The notes under the pieces: model-generated
What the model saw: only the letters and a program-made list of their open reading frames with translations
What the model was told of the DNA's origin: nothing
Database searches by the model: none
Program-made: the position numbers and the translations under genes
Part shown: piece after piece, positions 8,966 through 18,412 of the stretch
How positions within the stretch are numbered: the stretch's first letter is position 1
How the letters are laid out: every line of letters begins with the position of its first letter
Origin: Sporocytophaga sp.
GTDB taxonomy: Bacteria > Bacteroidota > Bacteroidia > Cytophagales > Cytophagaceae
NCBI RefSeq assembly: GCF_017745095.1
Contig: NZ_JAGHZZ010000002.1
Span: 62,001 to 126,000 of the forward strand
Direction: 5' to 3'
Length of the DNA stretch: 64,000 nt

Positions 8966-10459
8966 TCAATTCAAAAACGTTTCTACTAGATTAATTAACC
9001 AGTTCGGTTTGAAGAATAAAACCAGCAATGGAATCGATAATAAAGATACGAAAATATCAGATGCAGAAATGGTCGATGTAAGTATAAGGTTATTATTTTC
9101 TGCTTTGCGGAAATACAAGTAATATGGTATTCGTAAATAATAAAAAAGTGCCAGCACAGTATTGAGCAAACCAGCCATCAAAATCACCAGATTCAATGTT
9201 AATCCGGATGATTGATAACTTTCCCAAAGTGCTGAAAAAACTAAGAATTTCGCATAAAATCCTGCAGTAGGAGGCAATCCTGTCAATGATATCATTATAA
9301 TTACTGCTAAGGTTCCGATAAATGGTAATTTTCTTCCTGCTCCGTTAAAACCAGATATATCATCTGATCCGGTGTATCCTGCTAATTTTTCAACCAATAA
9401 AAAAGCGGCGAAGTTCATAAGTAAAAGAATTAACAGATAAAACATTAATGCTTTCACTGCCAATTGATTTAATGCAAATAATCCTAAAAGGATAAACCCT
9501 GTATGAGCAATTGAGGAATAAGCCAGCATCCTCTTTGCATTTTTTTGAAATAAAGCCGCAAAATTTCCAACTGTAAGACTTAAAATGGCAAATGCTGCTA
9601 TCATTACTTTCCAATTGTAATGGAAAGGTGATATTTTAAAAAATGTATATGAAAATTTAAAGAGAACAGCCATTGCTCCTGCTTTTGGGGCAATAGAAAA
9701 TAAAGCTGCCACAGGGTAAGGAGCTGCTTCATATACATCAGGGGTCCACTCATGAAATGGTACTGAAGCGATTTTAAAAAGGAAGCCGGAAAGAATTAGT
9801 ATAAATCCAAGAAACAATGGAAATTCCTGTGCTTTTCTCACTCCTTCAATAAAGATGGAATCAGTAAATATCAAAGACCCAGTAAGTCCATAAACAAGAG
9901 AAATCCCATAAAGCATTAATGCTGAAGAAAATGCCCCGAAGATAAAATATTTAAACCCTGCTTCAGCGCTCTTTTCCTTTTTACCATAAAATGTAAGGAC
10001 AAAAGAGGATATAGAAATAAGCTCAATTGCCAGATAAATAATCAGAAAATTATCTGCCATTACAAGAAATGAAAGCCCTGCAATCAGAATTATGATAAAT
10101 GAATTATATTCACCTGTCCCTGATTCCATCTTCTTAGTATCCTGCGAAACTATTGAGAAAAAAGAGGTAACTAATCCCGCTATTGCAAAAAGGAATTTAA
10201 AAAACAGAGACCATTTATCTAATGAAAGCATTTCATAATAGATCTCCCTCGAACCTTCCAATTGAACTAATAACAGCTGATCCAGAACAAGTTTTAAATA
10301 TATTACAAAACCCAGCGAGCTCATTCCTGCAAAAACAGTTTGCCCTGTTTTGGGATATATAATCTGGATTACTAATAGCAATATAAACAGAGAAACCAGA
10401 AATAATTCCGGCCCTATAAATCCGGTACTTTGCAGAATATGAAAGAGTTGTTCTTTCAT
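8966..10459 (-). CDS. nuoN: NADH-quinone oxidoreductase subunit N
   Basis: 497 residues, about 14 predicted membrane helices, of the Mrp antiporter-like family. NuoN is one of three proton-pumping subunits of complex I in the inner membrane. Diagnostic stretches include FEWTPD-type sequence (VPFHEWTPDVYEAAP), the AYSSIAHTGFILLG segment and SLTGLPPTAGFYAKF. It is the last nuo gene of the run; a 92-bp gap separates it from nuoM and 30 bp from purF. Length and motifs are normal, and the ATG start gives a natural hydrophobic N terminus. Confidence 0.93.
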   Translation of the reverse strand: MKEQLFHILQSTGFIGPELFLVSLFILLLVIQIIYPKTGQTVFAGMSSLGFVIYLKLVLDQLLLVQLEGSREIYYEMLSLDKWSLFFKFLFAIAGLVTSFFSIVSQDTKKMESGTGEYNSFIIILIAGLSFLVMADNFLIIYLAIELISISSFVLTFYGKKEKSAEAGFKYFIFGAFSSALMLYGISLVYGLTGSLIFTDSIFIEGVRKAQEFPLFLGFILILSGFLFKIASVPFHEWTPDVYEAAPYPVAALFSIAPKAGAMAVLFKFSYTFFKISPFHYNWKVMIAAFAILSLTVGNFAALFQKNAKRMLAYSSIAHTGFILLGLFALNQLAVKALMFYLLILLLMNFAAFLLVEKLAGYTGSDDISGFNGAGRKLPFIGTLAVIIMISLTGLPPTAGFYAKFLVFSALWESYQSSGLTLNLVILMAGLLNTVLALFYYLRIPYYLYFRKAENNNLILTSTISASDIFVSLLSIPLLVLFFKPNWLINLVETFLN

Positions 10460-10551
10460 TATTTTAAGTATTTGTTTATCTGAAAAACGGACAACTTACT
10501 TGATACATAAATCGTCATTTCCCATTTGTTAAATTTTGTATTTTTCTAACA

Positions 10552-12306
10552 TTACAGAGATCTGAAATTTTGCATTGTTTTCAGATTATCCAATCCTGAG
10601 CTGAAAATCTGTCCTATTAGGACCTCCACCGAATCAGAAACAGGTTCAAGAAGGATACCTGGAAAAACACCAAGCACGAGTGTAATTATAATCAATGGTA
10701 CAAGCATGATCATTTCTCTTGAATTCAGATCATTAAATTTATTATTGAATGTAATATTTTTTGAAATCCAGAATTTTCCGAAAAACATTCTTTGTAATGT
10801 CCACAGGAAATAAGTTGCTCCGATCAGAATACCGAGAACTGCAGTGATGGACATCCAATATGGAACGAGGCCATTGGTGGTTGAGGAATGAAAGGCTCCC
10901 AACAAGGAAAATAATTCTCCTATAAAGCCGGAAAATACAGGTAATCCGAGAGATGCAAAGAATAATATTGTTACTGCAATTGTATAAACAGGCATTTTAG
11001 AAGCAAGGCCTCTGTAGTTTTCGATTCCTCTGTCATGCGTCCTGTCGTAAAGTACGCCAGCAGCAAGAAACAACCCGCTTGACAAGATTCCATGACTGAA
11101 CATCTGAAAGATCGCGCCATTGATACCTTCAGGTGTACCGCTAGCGATACCAAGCAGAACAAAGCCCATATGCGATACTGATGAATATGCTATCATCTTC
11201 TTCAGATCTTTCATTCCCAAAGCATTCATAGCCGCATAAACTATGGATAGCACAGCCAGAAAAGAAATGAATGAGCCGAAATAAACCATACCTTCAGGAA
11301 ATACCGGCAGAACGGTTCTTATCAAACCATATCCTCCTATTTTCAACAGAATCCCTGCCAGAATAACAGATACAGGAGTCGGTGCCTCTACGTGAGCATC
11401 TGGCAACCAAGTATGAAATGGAACAGCCGGCAGTTTAATCAAAAAACCTAATAGTAAGGCGAGGAATGCTGCCATACGAATCGGCAATCCCATAAAGTTG
11501 ATTTTAGTAAATACATGGAAGACAGATCCTGGAATAAAATTTTTAGGACTGGTCATATCCGGTATATTGAATGAATGTACTATTGCCCTTTTGGGAATCT
11601 GCTTGCTTTGAAGCATGCCTTGTACATTCGAAACATCATTTACAGTAACTGCTTCTATGTTTTCTGCCAAGCCTAATCTGACAGAGGTTTCCACTGGATC
11701 TGCAACAGAAAAATATAATCCGATAATTACAGCCAAGATCAATAAAGAACCTGCAAGCGTATATAAAAAAAACTTTATTGAAGCATATTCTCTCCTCGGC
11801 CCTCCCCATATTCCAATAAGGAAATACATCGGAAGAAGCATAAATTCAAAAAACAGAAAAAACAAAAACAGGTCAAGAGAAAGAAAGCAACCTAAAACTG
11901 ATGTGTTCAAAATAAGGAGAAGCGCATAATATCCTTTAAGATGCTTTTCTACCGACCAGGAAGATATTGCTGCAATAAGCATTACAATAGCAGACAATAA
12001 TACCATTGTTACATTTAATCCATCTAGCCCAATGAAATAATTGATTGAAAGGCGTCCTATATTTCCAAGGTCAATGGTAATCCAGTTAAGTCGCTCAGTC
12101 AGTTTAAATAAGCCATATATAGGATCTGTTACAAGGCCAGGTTTTGAGTACAAACAAAAAACAAAAACTGCCAATATGGTTTGCAACAAACATACCGCCA
12201 GGTTAATATATTTATAAATACCAGATCTGCTTTTCGGCAGCACCAGTAAAGGGATTAAACCTACAAGAGGTAAAAAGATCAGTATACTTAACACTTTTTC
12301 CGTCAC
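10552..12306 (-). CDS. nuoM: NADH-quinone oxidoreductase subunit M
   Basis: 584 residues with about 14 membrane helices, antiporter-like proton channel subunit of complex I. Recognised by VPFHTWLPDAHVEAPTPVSV, LLKIGGYGLIRTVLP, KKMIAYSSVSHMGFVLLG and SLGLPVFSGFIGE. It is longer than the E. coli protein (about 510) because of an extra hydrophilic stretch near residues 205-265 between helices. The start codon is GTG at 12304-12306. It sits 53 bp behind nuoL in the same transcript. Confidence 0.93.
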   Translation of the reverse strand: MTEKVLSILIFLPLVGLIPLLVLPKSRSGIYKYINLAVCLLQTILAVFVFCLYSKPGLVTDPIYGLFKLTERLNWITIDLGNIGRLSINYFIGLDGLNVTMVLLSAIVMLIAAISSWSVEKHLKGYYALLLILNTSVLGCFLSLDLFLFFLFFEFMLLPMYFLIGIWGGPRREYASIKFFLYTLAGSLLILAVIIGLYFSVADPVETSVRLGLAENIEAVTVNDVSNVQGMLQSKQIPKRAIVHSFNIPDMTSPKNFIPGSVFHVFTKINFMGLPIRMAAFLALLLGFLIKLPAVPFHTWLPDAHVEAPTPVSVILAGILLKIGGYGLIRTVLPVFPEGMVYFGSFISFLAVLSIVYAAMNALGMKDLKKMIAYSSVSHMGFVLLGIASGTPEGINGAIFQMFSHGILSSGLFLAAGVLYDRTHDRGIENYRGLASKMPVYTIAVTILFFASLGLPVFSGFIGELFSLLGAFHSSTTNGLVPYWMSITAVLGILIGATYFLWTLQRMFFGKFWISKNITFNNKFNDLNSREMIMLVPLIIITLVLGVFPGILLEPVSDSVEVLIGQIFSSGLDNLKTMQNFRSL

Positions 12307-12359
12307 GATGGGTAAGTAAATTATTTCAGCAAATATTTTAATTCATTTTTCATAGCCTG

Positions 12360-14414
12360 CTATTTCATCCAATTGAAAAAGATATAAATCAATATCATTA
12401 CGGTAGCAAGCGTATACACAAAGTATTGTTGAACTTTTCCGGACTGTAAATTCTTGAAAAATCCAGATATAAAGACTGCGAGGGTTGCCATCAACCTAAC
12501 AATACCATCAATAATATTTTTATCAAACCATGCCACAATATGGCTCAATACTACATATGCGATAGCTGTACCTTCTATTAATCTGTCAATCAGATAATCA
12601 ATTTTGGTAGTATAAAAAGCCAATCGAAAACCAGGAAGAACCATTGCTTTGTAGTAGAATTTTTCAAGGTACCAGTTATGGCCGAATAACTCCAATACAT
12701 CTGATTTTTCTGCTTTATCCGATATATAAACTTTATTTCTATATGTAAATATACCAAGTACAATTCCAGCCAAAGCTAATAATACAGTAGTATAAGTTAC
12801 CCAGTGTGCAAACTCGAGATTGCTTTCAAATAATTGGTTAAATTCCTTTAAGAACCAGCTGGATTGAGGGGAAAATGGATTTAAAGAAAATGGTAGCGCA
12901 AAGGATAACACACAAAGTACTACCAAAGGTAACGAAATCAAAAGTGATTGGTGGTGATGCTCGTGTTTTGCATTAAGGTATGGAATCAGGTTCTCAAGTC
13001 TGAAATCGCCGAAAAAAACCATCATCAGTTGTCTTATCATGTATAGAGCAGTAAAGAATGCCGTTACAAAGCAAGATAGTGGAATCAGATAATAAACAAA
13101 GCTATTATTCGTATTACTATACGAATCAGCCCAGTTAAATGCAGCTCCTATAACTGCTTCTTTTGAAAGAAAACCAGACAACAATGGTAATCCGACTAAA
13201 GACGAAGAACATACTATAAAAACAATAAATACGAGTGGTACTCTCTTCCTTAAACCACCCATAAGTCTCATATCCTGGGCATCAAAATCATTATAGACAC
13301 CTTCATGAAACAATACATGTTTTATTTCATGCATATAGTGGATTACAGCACCAGCAGAAAGAAACAAACCTGCTTTGAAAAAAGCATGGGTAAATAAATG
13401 GAACAACGCAGCTTCAGGAACACCGGCTCCGATTCCAACAAACATATACCCTAATTGAGAAATTGTAGAATAGGCCAGCACTTTTTTGATGTCATTCTGA
13501 AACAATGCAGGAATAGCACTCATTAACATAGTTATAGCACCTATTGTCGCTATTGTTGTAAGAACATCTTCACTAAGCAAGAAGAATACTTTTGCCAGAA
13601 GGAATATACCAGCTGCAACCATTGTAGCAGCGTGAATTAATGCCGATACAGGAGTCGGTCCTTCCATTGCATCCGGAAGCCACACATATAAAGGGAATTG
13701 AGCTGACTTACCGATACATGCAAGCACTAAACCTAATCCGGCCAAAGTAAACCATATACTTTGGTCTTCAAAACTATCACCCAGGTATTGAAACTCAAAA
13801 GTTCCCGCAAATGACCATATAATCATCAAAGCCAATAAAAAACCAAGATCCCCTATCCTGTTGAAAAGAAAGGCTTTTTTACTCGCTTTAACAGCCTCTT
13901 CTTTAGTAAACCAGAAGCCAATCAATAAATATGAAGTAAAGCCAACCAATTCCCAGAACATAAAAGTAATCAGAAGATTATCAGAGATAACCAAACCAAG
14001 CATTGCAAAGGTAAATATCGACAGATATGGAAAGTATCGGGTATAATTCAATTTTCCCTTCATATACTCCATTGAGTATAAGTGCACCAACAATGAAATG
14101 AGGCAAACTGTCAGTATCATAAAGCTTGATAACTTATCAATGCTCACAGATATAGAAAAAGCATTTTCCGGAATACCCGACAAGGCTATCCATTGGAATG
14201 TCATGGAACCTGCCCTTCCCTCCCAAACAGAAAAGAAAACAAGTAATGAGAGAATAAAAGAAAGACCTATCAGTAATGTAGCAAGCCAGTCACCTTTGCG
14301 TGGTAATTTTTTGCCGAAAAAAAACAGAATAAAAAAAGCACTTAGCGGTAATAATGCCGCAATCAGAGAGAAATATACGAGGTTGTCAAGGTCTGTTATT
14401 AAATACGAATTCAT
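12360..14414 (-). CDS. nuoL: NADH-quinone oxidoreductase subunit L
   Basis: 684 residues, the largest antiporter-like subunit of complex I, with about 16 helices and the C-terminal lateral helix region. Motifs include YFPYLSIFTFAMLGLVISDN, FMFWELVGFTSYLLIGFW, FPLYVWLPDAMEGPTPVSAL, HAATMVAAG, KKVLAYSTISQLGYMFVG and THAFFKAGLFLSAGAVIH. It pumps protons at the distal end of the membrane arm. A His-rich loop (KHEHHHQ) occurs near residue 485. Seven bases separate it from nuoK, so translation is probably coupled. Confidence 0.95.
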   Translation of the reverse strand: MNSYLITDLDNLVYFSLIAALLPLSAFFILFFFGKKLPRKGDWLATLLIGLSFILSLLVFFSVWEGRAGSMTFQWIALSGIPENAFSISVSIDKLSSFMILTVCLISLLVHLYSMEYMKGKLNYTRYFPYLSIFTFAMLGLVISDNLLITFMFWELVGFTSYLLIGFWFTKEEAVKASKKAFLFNRIGDLGFLLALMIIWSFAGTFEFQYLGDSFEDQSIWFTLAGLGLVLACIGKSAQFPLYVWLPDAMEGPTPVSALIHAATMVAAGIFLLAKVFFLLSEDVLTTIATIGAITMLMSAIPALFQNDIKKVLAYSTISQLGYMFVGIGAGVPEAALFHLFTHAFFKAGLFLSAGAVIHYMHEIKHVLFHEGVYNDFDAQDMRLMGGLRKRVPLVFIVFIVCSSSLVGLPLLSGFLSKEAVIGAAFNWADSYSNTNNSFVYYLIPLSCFVTAFFTALYMIRQLMMVFFGDFRLENLIPYLNAKHEHHHQSLLISLPLVVLCVLSFALPFSLNPFSPQSSWFLKEFNQLFESNLEFAHWVTYTTVLLALAGIVLGIFTYRNKVYISDKAEKSDVLELFGHNWYLEKFYYKAMVLPGFRLAFYTTKIDYLIDRLIEGTAIAYVVLSHIVAWFDKNIIDGIVRLMATLAVFISGFFKNLQSGKVQQYFVYTLATVMILIYIFFNWMK

Positions 14415-14421
14415 GTCTGAC

Positions 14422-14724
14422 CTAGCCTTTTAATTTAGAAATTTTATCCAGGTCTGAAGTTTTATAACTTTTATAAACCTGAAGTAATAAAGCTAATCCT
14501 ACAGCAGCTTCCGCCACAGCAACAACAATCACAAAAATCACAAACATTTGTCCATCCATCTGCCTGTTCAGGTTGCTAAAAACTACAAGATTGATGTTCA
14601 CAGCATTGAGCATCAATTCTATTCCCATCAATGCTGCAATTGCATTTCTTTTTATTATAAGTATTATGATACCTATAGAAAAAAGGAATGCTGCAATTAT
14701 CAGAAAATGCGTAGATGGAATCAT
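14422..14724 (-). CDS. nuoK: NADH-quinone oxidoreductase subunit K
   Basis: 100 residues, three membrane helices, the normal NuoK size. The two functionally important buried glutamates are present: Glu36 in GIELMLNAVN and Glu72 in VVAVAEAAVG. It belongs to the proton-translocating membrane arm of complex I. Its first four bases overlap the 3' end of nuoJ (14721-14724), a typical coupled arrangement. Confidence 0.95.
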   Translation of the reverse strand: MIPSTHFLIIAAFLFSIGIIILIIKRNAIAALMGIELMLNAVNINLVVFSNLNRQMDGQMFVIFVIVVAVAEAAVGLALLLQVYKSYKTSDLDKISKLKG

Positions 14725-15245
14725 TTTTTAATTTTGTCTTTTATTAAATACCCCGCTACAATGGAAGCTCCGATTAATGCTACAAAAAGAAACACTCCTG
14801 CAAATTCAAATGGTAAGACGTACGATGTCATAAGTTCAACTCCGATACCTGAAACCGTGCCCTTATCAGGATAATATGAAAGCTGCTCTTTATACCCTGC
14901 ATTTAAAATAGCTGTGGCAAAAATAATAAAAACCACAATGCCAAGGATAATTCCAGAAAGAAGGTTTTTATGCTCTGTGATGATATAATGCTGTCCTGTA
15001 AGCTTATTTGCAAACATGATCGCAAACATAAAGAGCAATAACACACCACCTATGTAGATGACAATTTGCATGATACCCAGAAAGTCCGCAGATGCCAGTA
15101 CAAACAATCCGGCTACTCCCAGCAAGGTACTCAGTAAGGCAAAAGCCGAGTAAACTACATTTTTTGTAATAAGTAAAAACAAAGCTGAGCCCACAATGAT
15201 GCTGGCAAAGAAATAAAAAAAATATACTTCCGGATTATTGATCAC
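14721..15245 (-). CDS. nuoJ: NADH-quinone oxidoreductase subunit J
   Basis: 174 residues with five predicted helices, inner-membrane subunit of complex I at the quinone-site end of the membrane arm. Family features are VYSAFALLSTLLGVAGLFVLASADFLG-like sequence near residues 31-57 and QIVIYIGGVLLLFMF (helix 3 with the conformationally important bulge). The start codon is GTG at 15243-15245 and lies inside the end of nuoI (11-bp overlap), so it is probably translated by coupling. Confidence 0.92.
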   Translation of the reverse strand: MINNPEVYFFYFFASIIVGSALFLLITKNVVYSAFALLSTLLGVAGLFVLASADFLGIMQIVIYIGGVLLLFMFAIMFANKLTGQHYIITEHKNLLSGIILGIVVFIIFATAILNAGYKEQLSYYPDKGTVSGIGVELMTSYVLPFEFAGVFLFVALIGASIVAGYLIKDKIKK

Positions 15246-16518
15246 CTTGCTCTCCTTCCTGCTTTGGTTTTGGCTTAATTACAGGTTTAAAGATTGGCTT
15301 GGCCGGTTTCTTAACCTCTTCTGATTTGGGTTCTTCTGAACCTTTATTTTTTTCTTCAGCTTTATTTTCCTTATTCTCTTGATCAGCTTGCTCTTCTCCA
15401 GTTTGATGAGCTTTGGGAACAGGTGGTTTTATAACGGGTTTAAAGATTGGCTTCGGAGTTTTCTTCTCTTCCGCCTTCAATTCTCCTGTTTCTGAAGGTT
15501 CTACCGTGTTTTCTGGCTTTTCGCTGCCTTCCTCTGCAGGCTTAGGAGAAGAACTCGGTGCTTTTATTACTGGTTTAAAAACTGGCTTCGGAGCTTTCTT
15601 CTCTTCCGCCTTCACTTCTCCGGAGTCTAATGTCCCAGCCTTGTCCTCTGGCTTGACACCGGTTTCCTCTGCAGGCTTAGGAGTTGAAGTGGGAGATTTT
15701 ATTACTGGCTTAAATACTGGCTTGGCAACCTTCTTTTCCTCTGACTTCACTTCTCCTGACTCTGAGGTTCCAGATATTTCTTCTGATTTCACATTGCTCT
15801 CTTCTGCAGACTTAGGTGGTGAAACTGGAGGTTTTATAGTAGGTTTAAATGCAGGTTTAATGCTTGATTTTTCTCCTACTTCTTTAGTATTCTCAACACC
15901 AGGCTTTGCTGCCTCCTGAGATTTAGGTTTAGCTTTTTCTTTTTGCTTTTCTTCGTAAAGTTTCTTTTTTTCTTCGGCCTGCTCGGGTGTAAGATTGGTG
16001 AAATGGTAAACCATGTTTCTGATGTCTAACTCACTGTAATCGTAAGTTTTGGTCATCGTAAGGCATTCTGTCGGGCAAACTGTAGTGCATAATCCACAGT
16101 AGCAGCATTTGGCCATATCTATGTCAAAAGTACCGGCATAAATCCTTTTAGTAGAGCCATCAGAGGTTTTGCCTATTTCCTCCGTCGATTTGATTGCGTC
16201 TATCTCTATGCAATTTACAGGACAAATCTTTGCACAGAGGTCGCAAACGATACAATCATCTATTTCATTATGAAGACGATATCGACCATTATCTGGAACC
16301 GGAATGGCCTCATGCGGGTATTGAAGCGTAACAATTCCTTTATCAAACGAAAAGTAATCTTTATTTTCAACTCCTATAGGCTCTCTTTTAAATCTCAGAG
16401 CCTGGAATAAATGTTTCAATGTTAACAGTATACCTGTCCAAAGTGAAACGATGCCCTCTGCAATACTTCCCCAGTATGTATTTTTAGCTCCTTTATTTAT
16501 ATGGCCTTTAGTCATCAT
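15235..16518 (-). CDS. nuoI: NADH-quinone oxidoreductase subunit I with a long repeat-rich C-terminal tail
   Basis: 427 residues; ordinary NuoI has 160-220. Residues 1-175 are a normal NuoI: two ferredoxin motifs, Cys89/92/95/99 (CIVCDLCAKICP) and Cys138/141/144/148 (CYCGLCTTVCP), which carry clusters N6a and N6b in the peripheral arm. From about residue 180 the protein turns low-complexity and highly charged (Lys, Glu, Pro, Ser), with five copies of KP-x-FKP-x-IK. Three consecutive units are exactly 45 residues. The tail stays in frame to the stop and overlaps nuoJ by 11 bp, so it is not an annotation artefact. The tail's function is unknown; it would face the cytoplasm. The first ATG at 16516-16518 was used; a second follows directly. 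Confidence 0.93.
   Translation of the reverse strand: MMTKGHINKGAKNTYWGSIAEGIVSLWTGILLTLKHLFQALRFKREPIGVENKDYFSFDKGIVTLQYPHEAIPVPDNGRYRLHNEIDDCIVCDLCAKICPVNCIEIDAIKSTEEIGKTSDGSTKRIYAGTFDIDMAKCCYCGLCTTVCPTECLTMTKTYDYSELDIRNMVYHFTNLTPEQAEEKKKLYEEKQKEKAKPKSQEAAKPGVENTKEVGEKSSIKPAFKPTIKPPVSPPKSAEESNVKSEEISGTSESGEVKSEEKKVAKPVFKPVIKSPTSTPKPAEETGVKPEDKAGTLDSGEVKAEEKKAPKPVFKPVIKAPSSSPKPAEEGSEKPENTVEPSETGELKAEEKKTPKPIFKPVIKPPVPKAHQTGEEQADQENKENKAEEKNKGSEEPKSEEVKKPAKPIFKPVIKPKPKQEGEQGDQ
15260..15860 (-). repeat. 135-bp tandem repeats encoding the NuoI tail
   Basis: Plus-strand blocks of the form tttat(t/a)ac(t/g)ggtttaaa recur near 15425, 15560, 15695 and 15830, 135 bp apart, with another copy near 15272 after a 51-codon spacer. 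The encoded core is KP(A/V/I)FKP(T/V)IK followed by Pro/Ser, then Glu/Lys-rich linker. The copies are diverged at DNA level but keep the frame. Confidence 0.85.
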
Positions 16519-16530
16519 GCATCTCCTCTA

Positions 16531-17631
16531 TTAATTCATCATGAGTCGCCAGAACCCAGAAATTAAAATGATAATCAATGCCAGGGGAGTAAGGACTTTC
16601 CAGCATAAAAACATAAGCTGATCTACTCTAAGCCTTGGATAAGTCCATCTAATTACCATTTGTAAACCAATTAAAGAAAAAGCTTTTGAGATCAACCAGA
16701 AGGTTCCCCAGGCAATACCTGAAAAAGTACCTGGATATCCGTTTGTCCAGTCTGCAAGTCTTAAGAAGCCCATATTGGGAAAAGGGCTGTTCCAGCTTCC
16801 TAAAAATAAGATAGAGGCTAGAAAAGATACAAGCAACATGATTGCATATTCTCCAAGAAACAATATTGCGAATCTGAATCCAGTGTATTCTGTATGAAAA
16901 CCTGCAACAAGCTCTGATTCTGCTTCAGGAATATCAAAAGGAGCTCTATTACATTCTGCAAGTGATGCAACAAAAAATACTACAAAACTTAACATTAAGA
17001 CAGGATTTCTGAAAATATTCCAGGTAAGAAACCCTCCCACTTCTGTGATATTGATACCTAAACTTTCTATGCCCAATAAATAATTTGAATCTGATATTTT
17101 TGAATAATCTCCAATCCACAAACTTTGCTGATAGCTTATTTCCTGCAAATCAAGCGACTGACAGGTCATAACAACTGCTAGAACAGAAAGACTCAATGGC
17201 ACTTCATAGGAGATCATCTGAGCAACCGCTCTAATGGCACCATACAATGAAAACTTATTGTTGGATCCCCAACCAGCCATCAATAAGCCTATTACATCTA
17301 ATGAAATGATTGCCAACAAGTAAAAAACTCCGACTGAAACACGCGAGGCTTCCAAACCTGGAGCAAAAGGTAGGACTGCATACCCAGCAAATATTGCAGA
17401 AAATATAATTGCAGGAGCCGCAATAAATAACTTTCTGTCAGCTGATTGAGGAACTATATCTTCTTTAATAAGAAGCTTGATAAGGTCGGCAATTGTCTGT
17501 AATATTCCATAAGGTCCCACTTCCATAGGCCCGTATCTATCCTGAATAAACCCTGAGATTTTTCGTTCTGCATACACTGCAAATACAGTATAGACAAGGA
17601 TGATTGACAGAAATACCGGAATTAATATCAT
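16531..17631 (-). CDS. nuoH: NADH-quinone oxidoreductase subunit H
   Basis: 366 residues, about eight or nine helices. NuoH forms much of the quinone chamber at the junction of the two arms of complex I. Diagnostic segments are ERKISGFIQDRYGPMEVGPYG at about 23-43, the charged loop AECNRAPFDIPEAESELVAG and FHTEYTGFRFA. An internal stretch near residues 150-200 is longer than in E. coli. It is the first gene of this nuo run, 12 bp before nuoI; no nuoG or other peripheral-arm gene lies upstream, where a divergent response regulator begins. Confidence 0.95.
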   Translation of the reverse strand: MILIPVFLSIILVYTVFAVYAERKISGFIQDRYGPMEVGPYGILQTIADLIKLLIKEDIVPQSADRKLFIAAPAIIFSAIFAGYAVLPFAPGLEASRVSVGVFYLLAIISLDVIGLLMAGWGSNNKFSLYGAIRAVAQMISYEVPLSLSVLAVVMTCQSLDLQEISYQQSLWIGDYSKISDSNYLLGIESLGINITEVGGFLTWNIFRNPVLMLSFVVFFVASLAECNRAPFDIPEAESELVAGFHTEYTGFRFAILFLGEYAIMLLVSFLASILFLGSWNSPFPNMGFLRLADWTNGYPGTFSGIAWGTFWLISKAFSLIGLQMVIRWTYPRLRVDQLMFLCWKVLTPLALIIILISGFWRLMMN

Positions 17632-17998
17632 TACTGTTTAAACCAGGGGAGTAAAGTTACTGCATTGAAAGAATAATAAAAACCAAAAACATATAATTCA
17701 ATAAAGACATTTATCAACAACATTATTAAAAAAAAATCAAAAAACTGAGGATACTTTTTTTCTCTTAAAAGGATTAACCATTTAAGGAAAAAATGAGCAA
17801 CAGTAAGCCCTGGAAAAAGTACATTTTAGGAAAAACCATACATTACTGATTATTAATATTTTAAAAATTTTGTAGATTTTTTTAAAGAAATCTTCTCATT
17901 TTTTTTAAAAAATAGATTAATCTTACACAAATTTTGATTTACCTTTAAAGAAGGAGGAGCCTACTTTCTTTAAAGAATAAAATAGATTTCATACCGCC
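17632..17998. other. Divergent intergenic region between nuoH and the response regulator
   Basis: 367 bp, very AT-rich, with several poly-A/T tracts. It must hold promoters for the nuoHIJKLMN transcript and for the response regulator. I could not fix a convincing TTTG-N19-TAnnTTTG pair for either. No open frame of note. The hairpin near the response regulator is listed separately. Confidence 0.5.
17943..17975 (+). promoter_or_regulatory. Inverted repeat with a GGAGGAG loop upstream of the response regulator
   Basis: CTTTAAAGAA at 17943-17952 and its exact reverse complement TTCTTTAAAG at 17966-17975 flank a 13-nt loop that begins GGAGGAG. It ends 23 bp before the ATG. Strong Shine-Dalgarno-like sequences are unusual in this lineage, so it may be a protein site or an mRNA structure. 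Function is inference. Confidence 0.45.
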
Positions 17999-18406
17999 AT
18001 GAAAAAAATCAAAAGCATTTTATTAGTTGACGATGATAGTATCAATAATTTCATCAATGAAAAACTAATTAAAAGGCTGAATGTAGCAGACGAGGTAAAA
18101 ATAGTTCTTAATGGGGAGGAAGCTTTAAACCTTCTTCAAGAAATAATAAATTCTGGCCAGAAATGTCCTGAGTTAATTTTATTGGATATTAATATGCCGG
18201 TCATGGACGGATTTGAGTTCCTTGAAGCATATAAAACACTTGATTTCCCCGATAAAAAATCTGTAGTAATAGTAATGCTTACCACTTCCACAAATCCTCT
18301 TGATATAAAAAAATTAAACGATTCAGGTGTTTTTGGTTATGTGAACAAACCTCTTACGGATGAAAAATTCTCCAGTATTCTGAATGAGCATTTTGTAATT
18401 AACTGA
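17999..18406 (+). CDS. Single-domain CheY-like response regulator
   Basis: 135 residues, one receiver domain and nothing else. The acidic pocket is Asp11-13 (VDDDS), the phospho-acceptor is Asp63 in LLDINMPVMDG, the switch residue is Thr95/96 in MLTTSTNP and the conserved lysine is Lys117 in NKPL. It should take phosphate from a histidine kinase and act by protein contact, not DNA binding. The family in Bacteroidota is often annotated as a stand-alone regulator with unknown partner. No kinase gene is adjacent; the HAMP kinase is 13 kb away. It is monocistronic, with an unusual inverted repeat in its leader and a hairpin terminator behind it. Confidence 0.88.
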   Translation: MKKIKSILLVDDDSINNFINEKLIKRLNVADEVKIVLNGEEALNLLQEIINSGQKCPELILLDINMPVMDGFEFLEAYKTLDFPDKKSVVIVMLTTSTNPLDIKKLNDSGVFGYVNKPLTDEKFSSILNEHFVIN

Positions 18407-18412
18407 TTAAAT

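Noticed and set aside
15413-15919. 168-codon plus-strand frame opposite nuoI
   Set aside because: Antisense to the low-complexity repeat tail of NuoI; lack of stops follows from the Lys/Glu/Pro codons.
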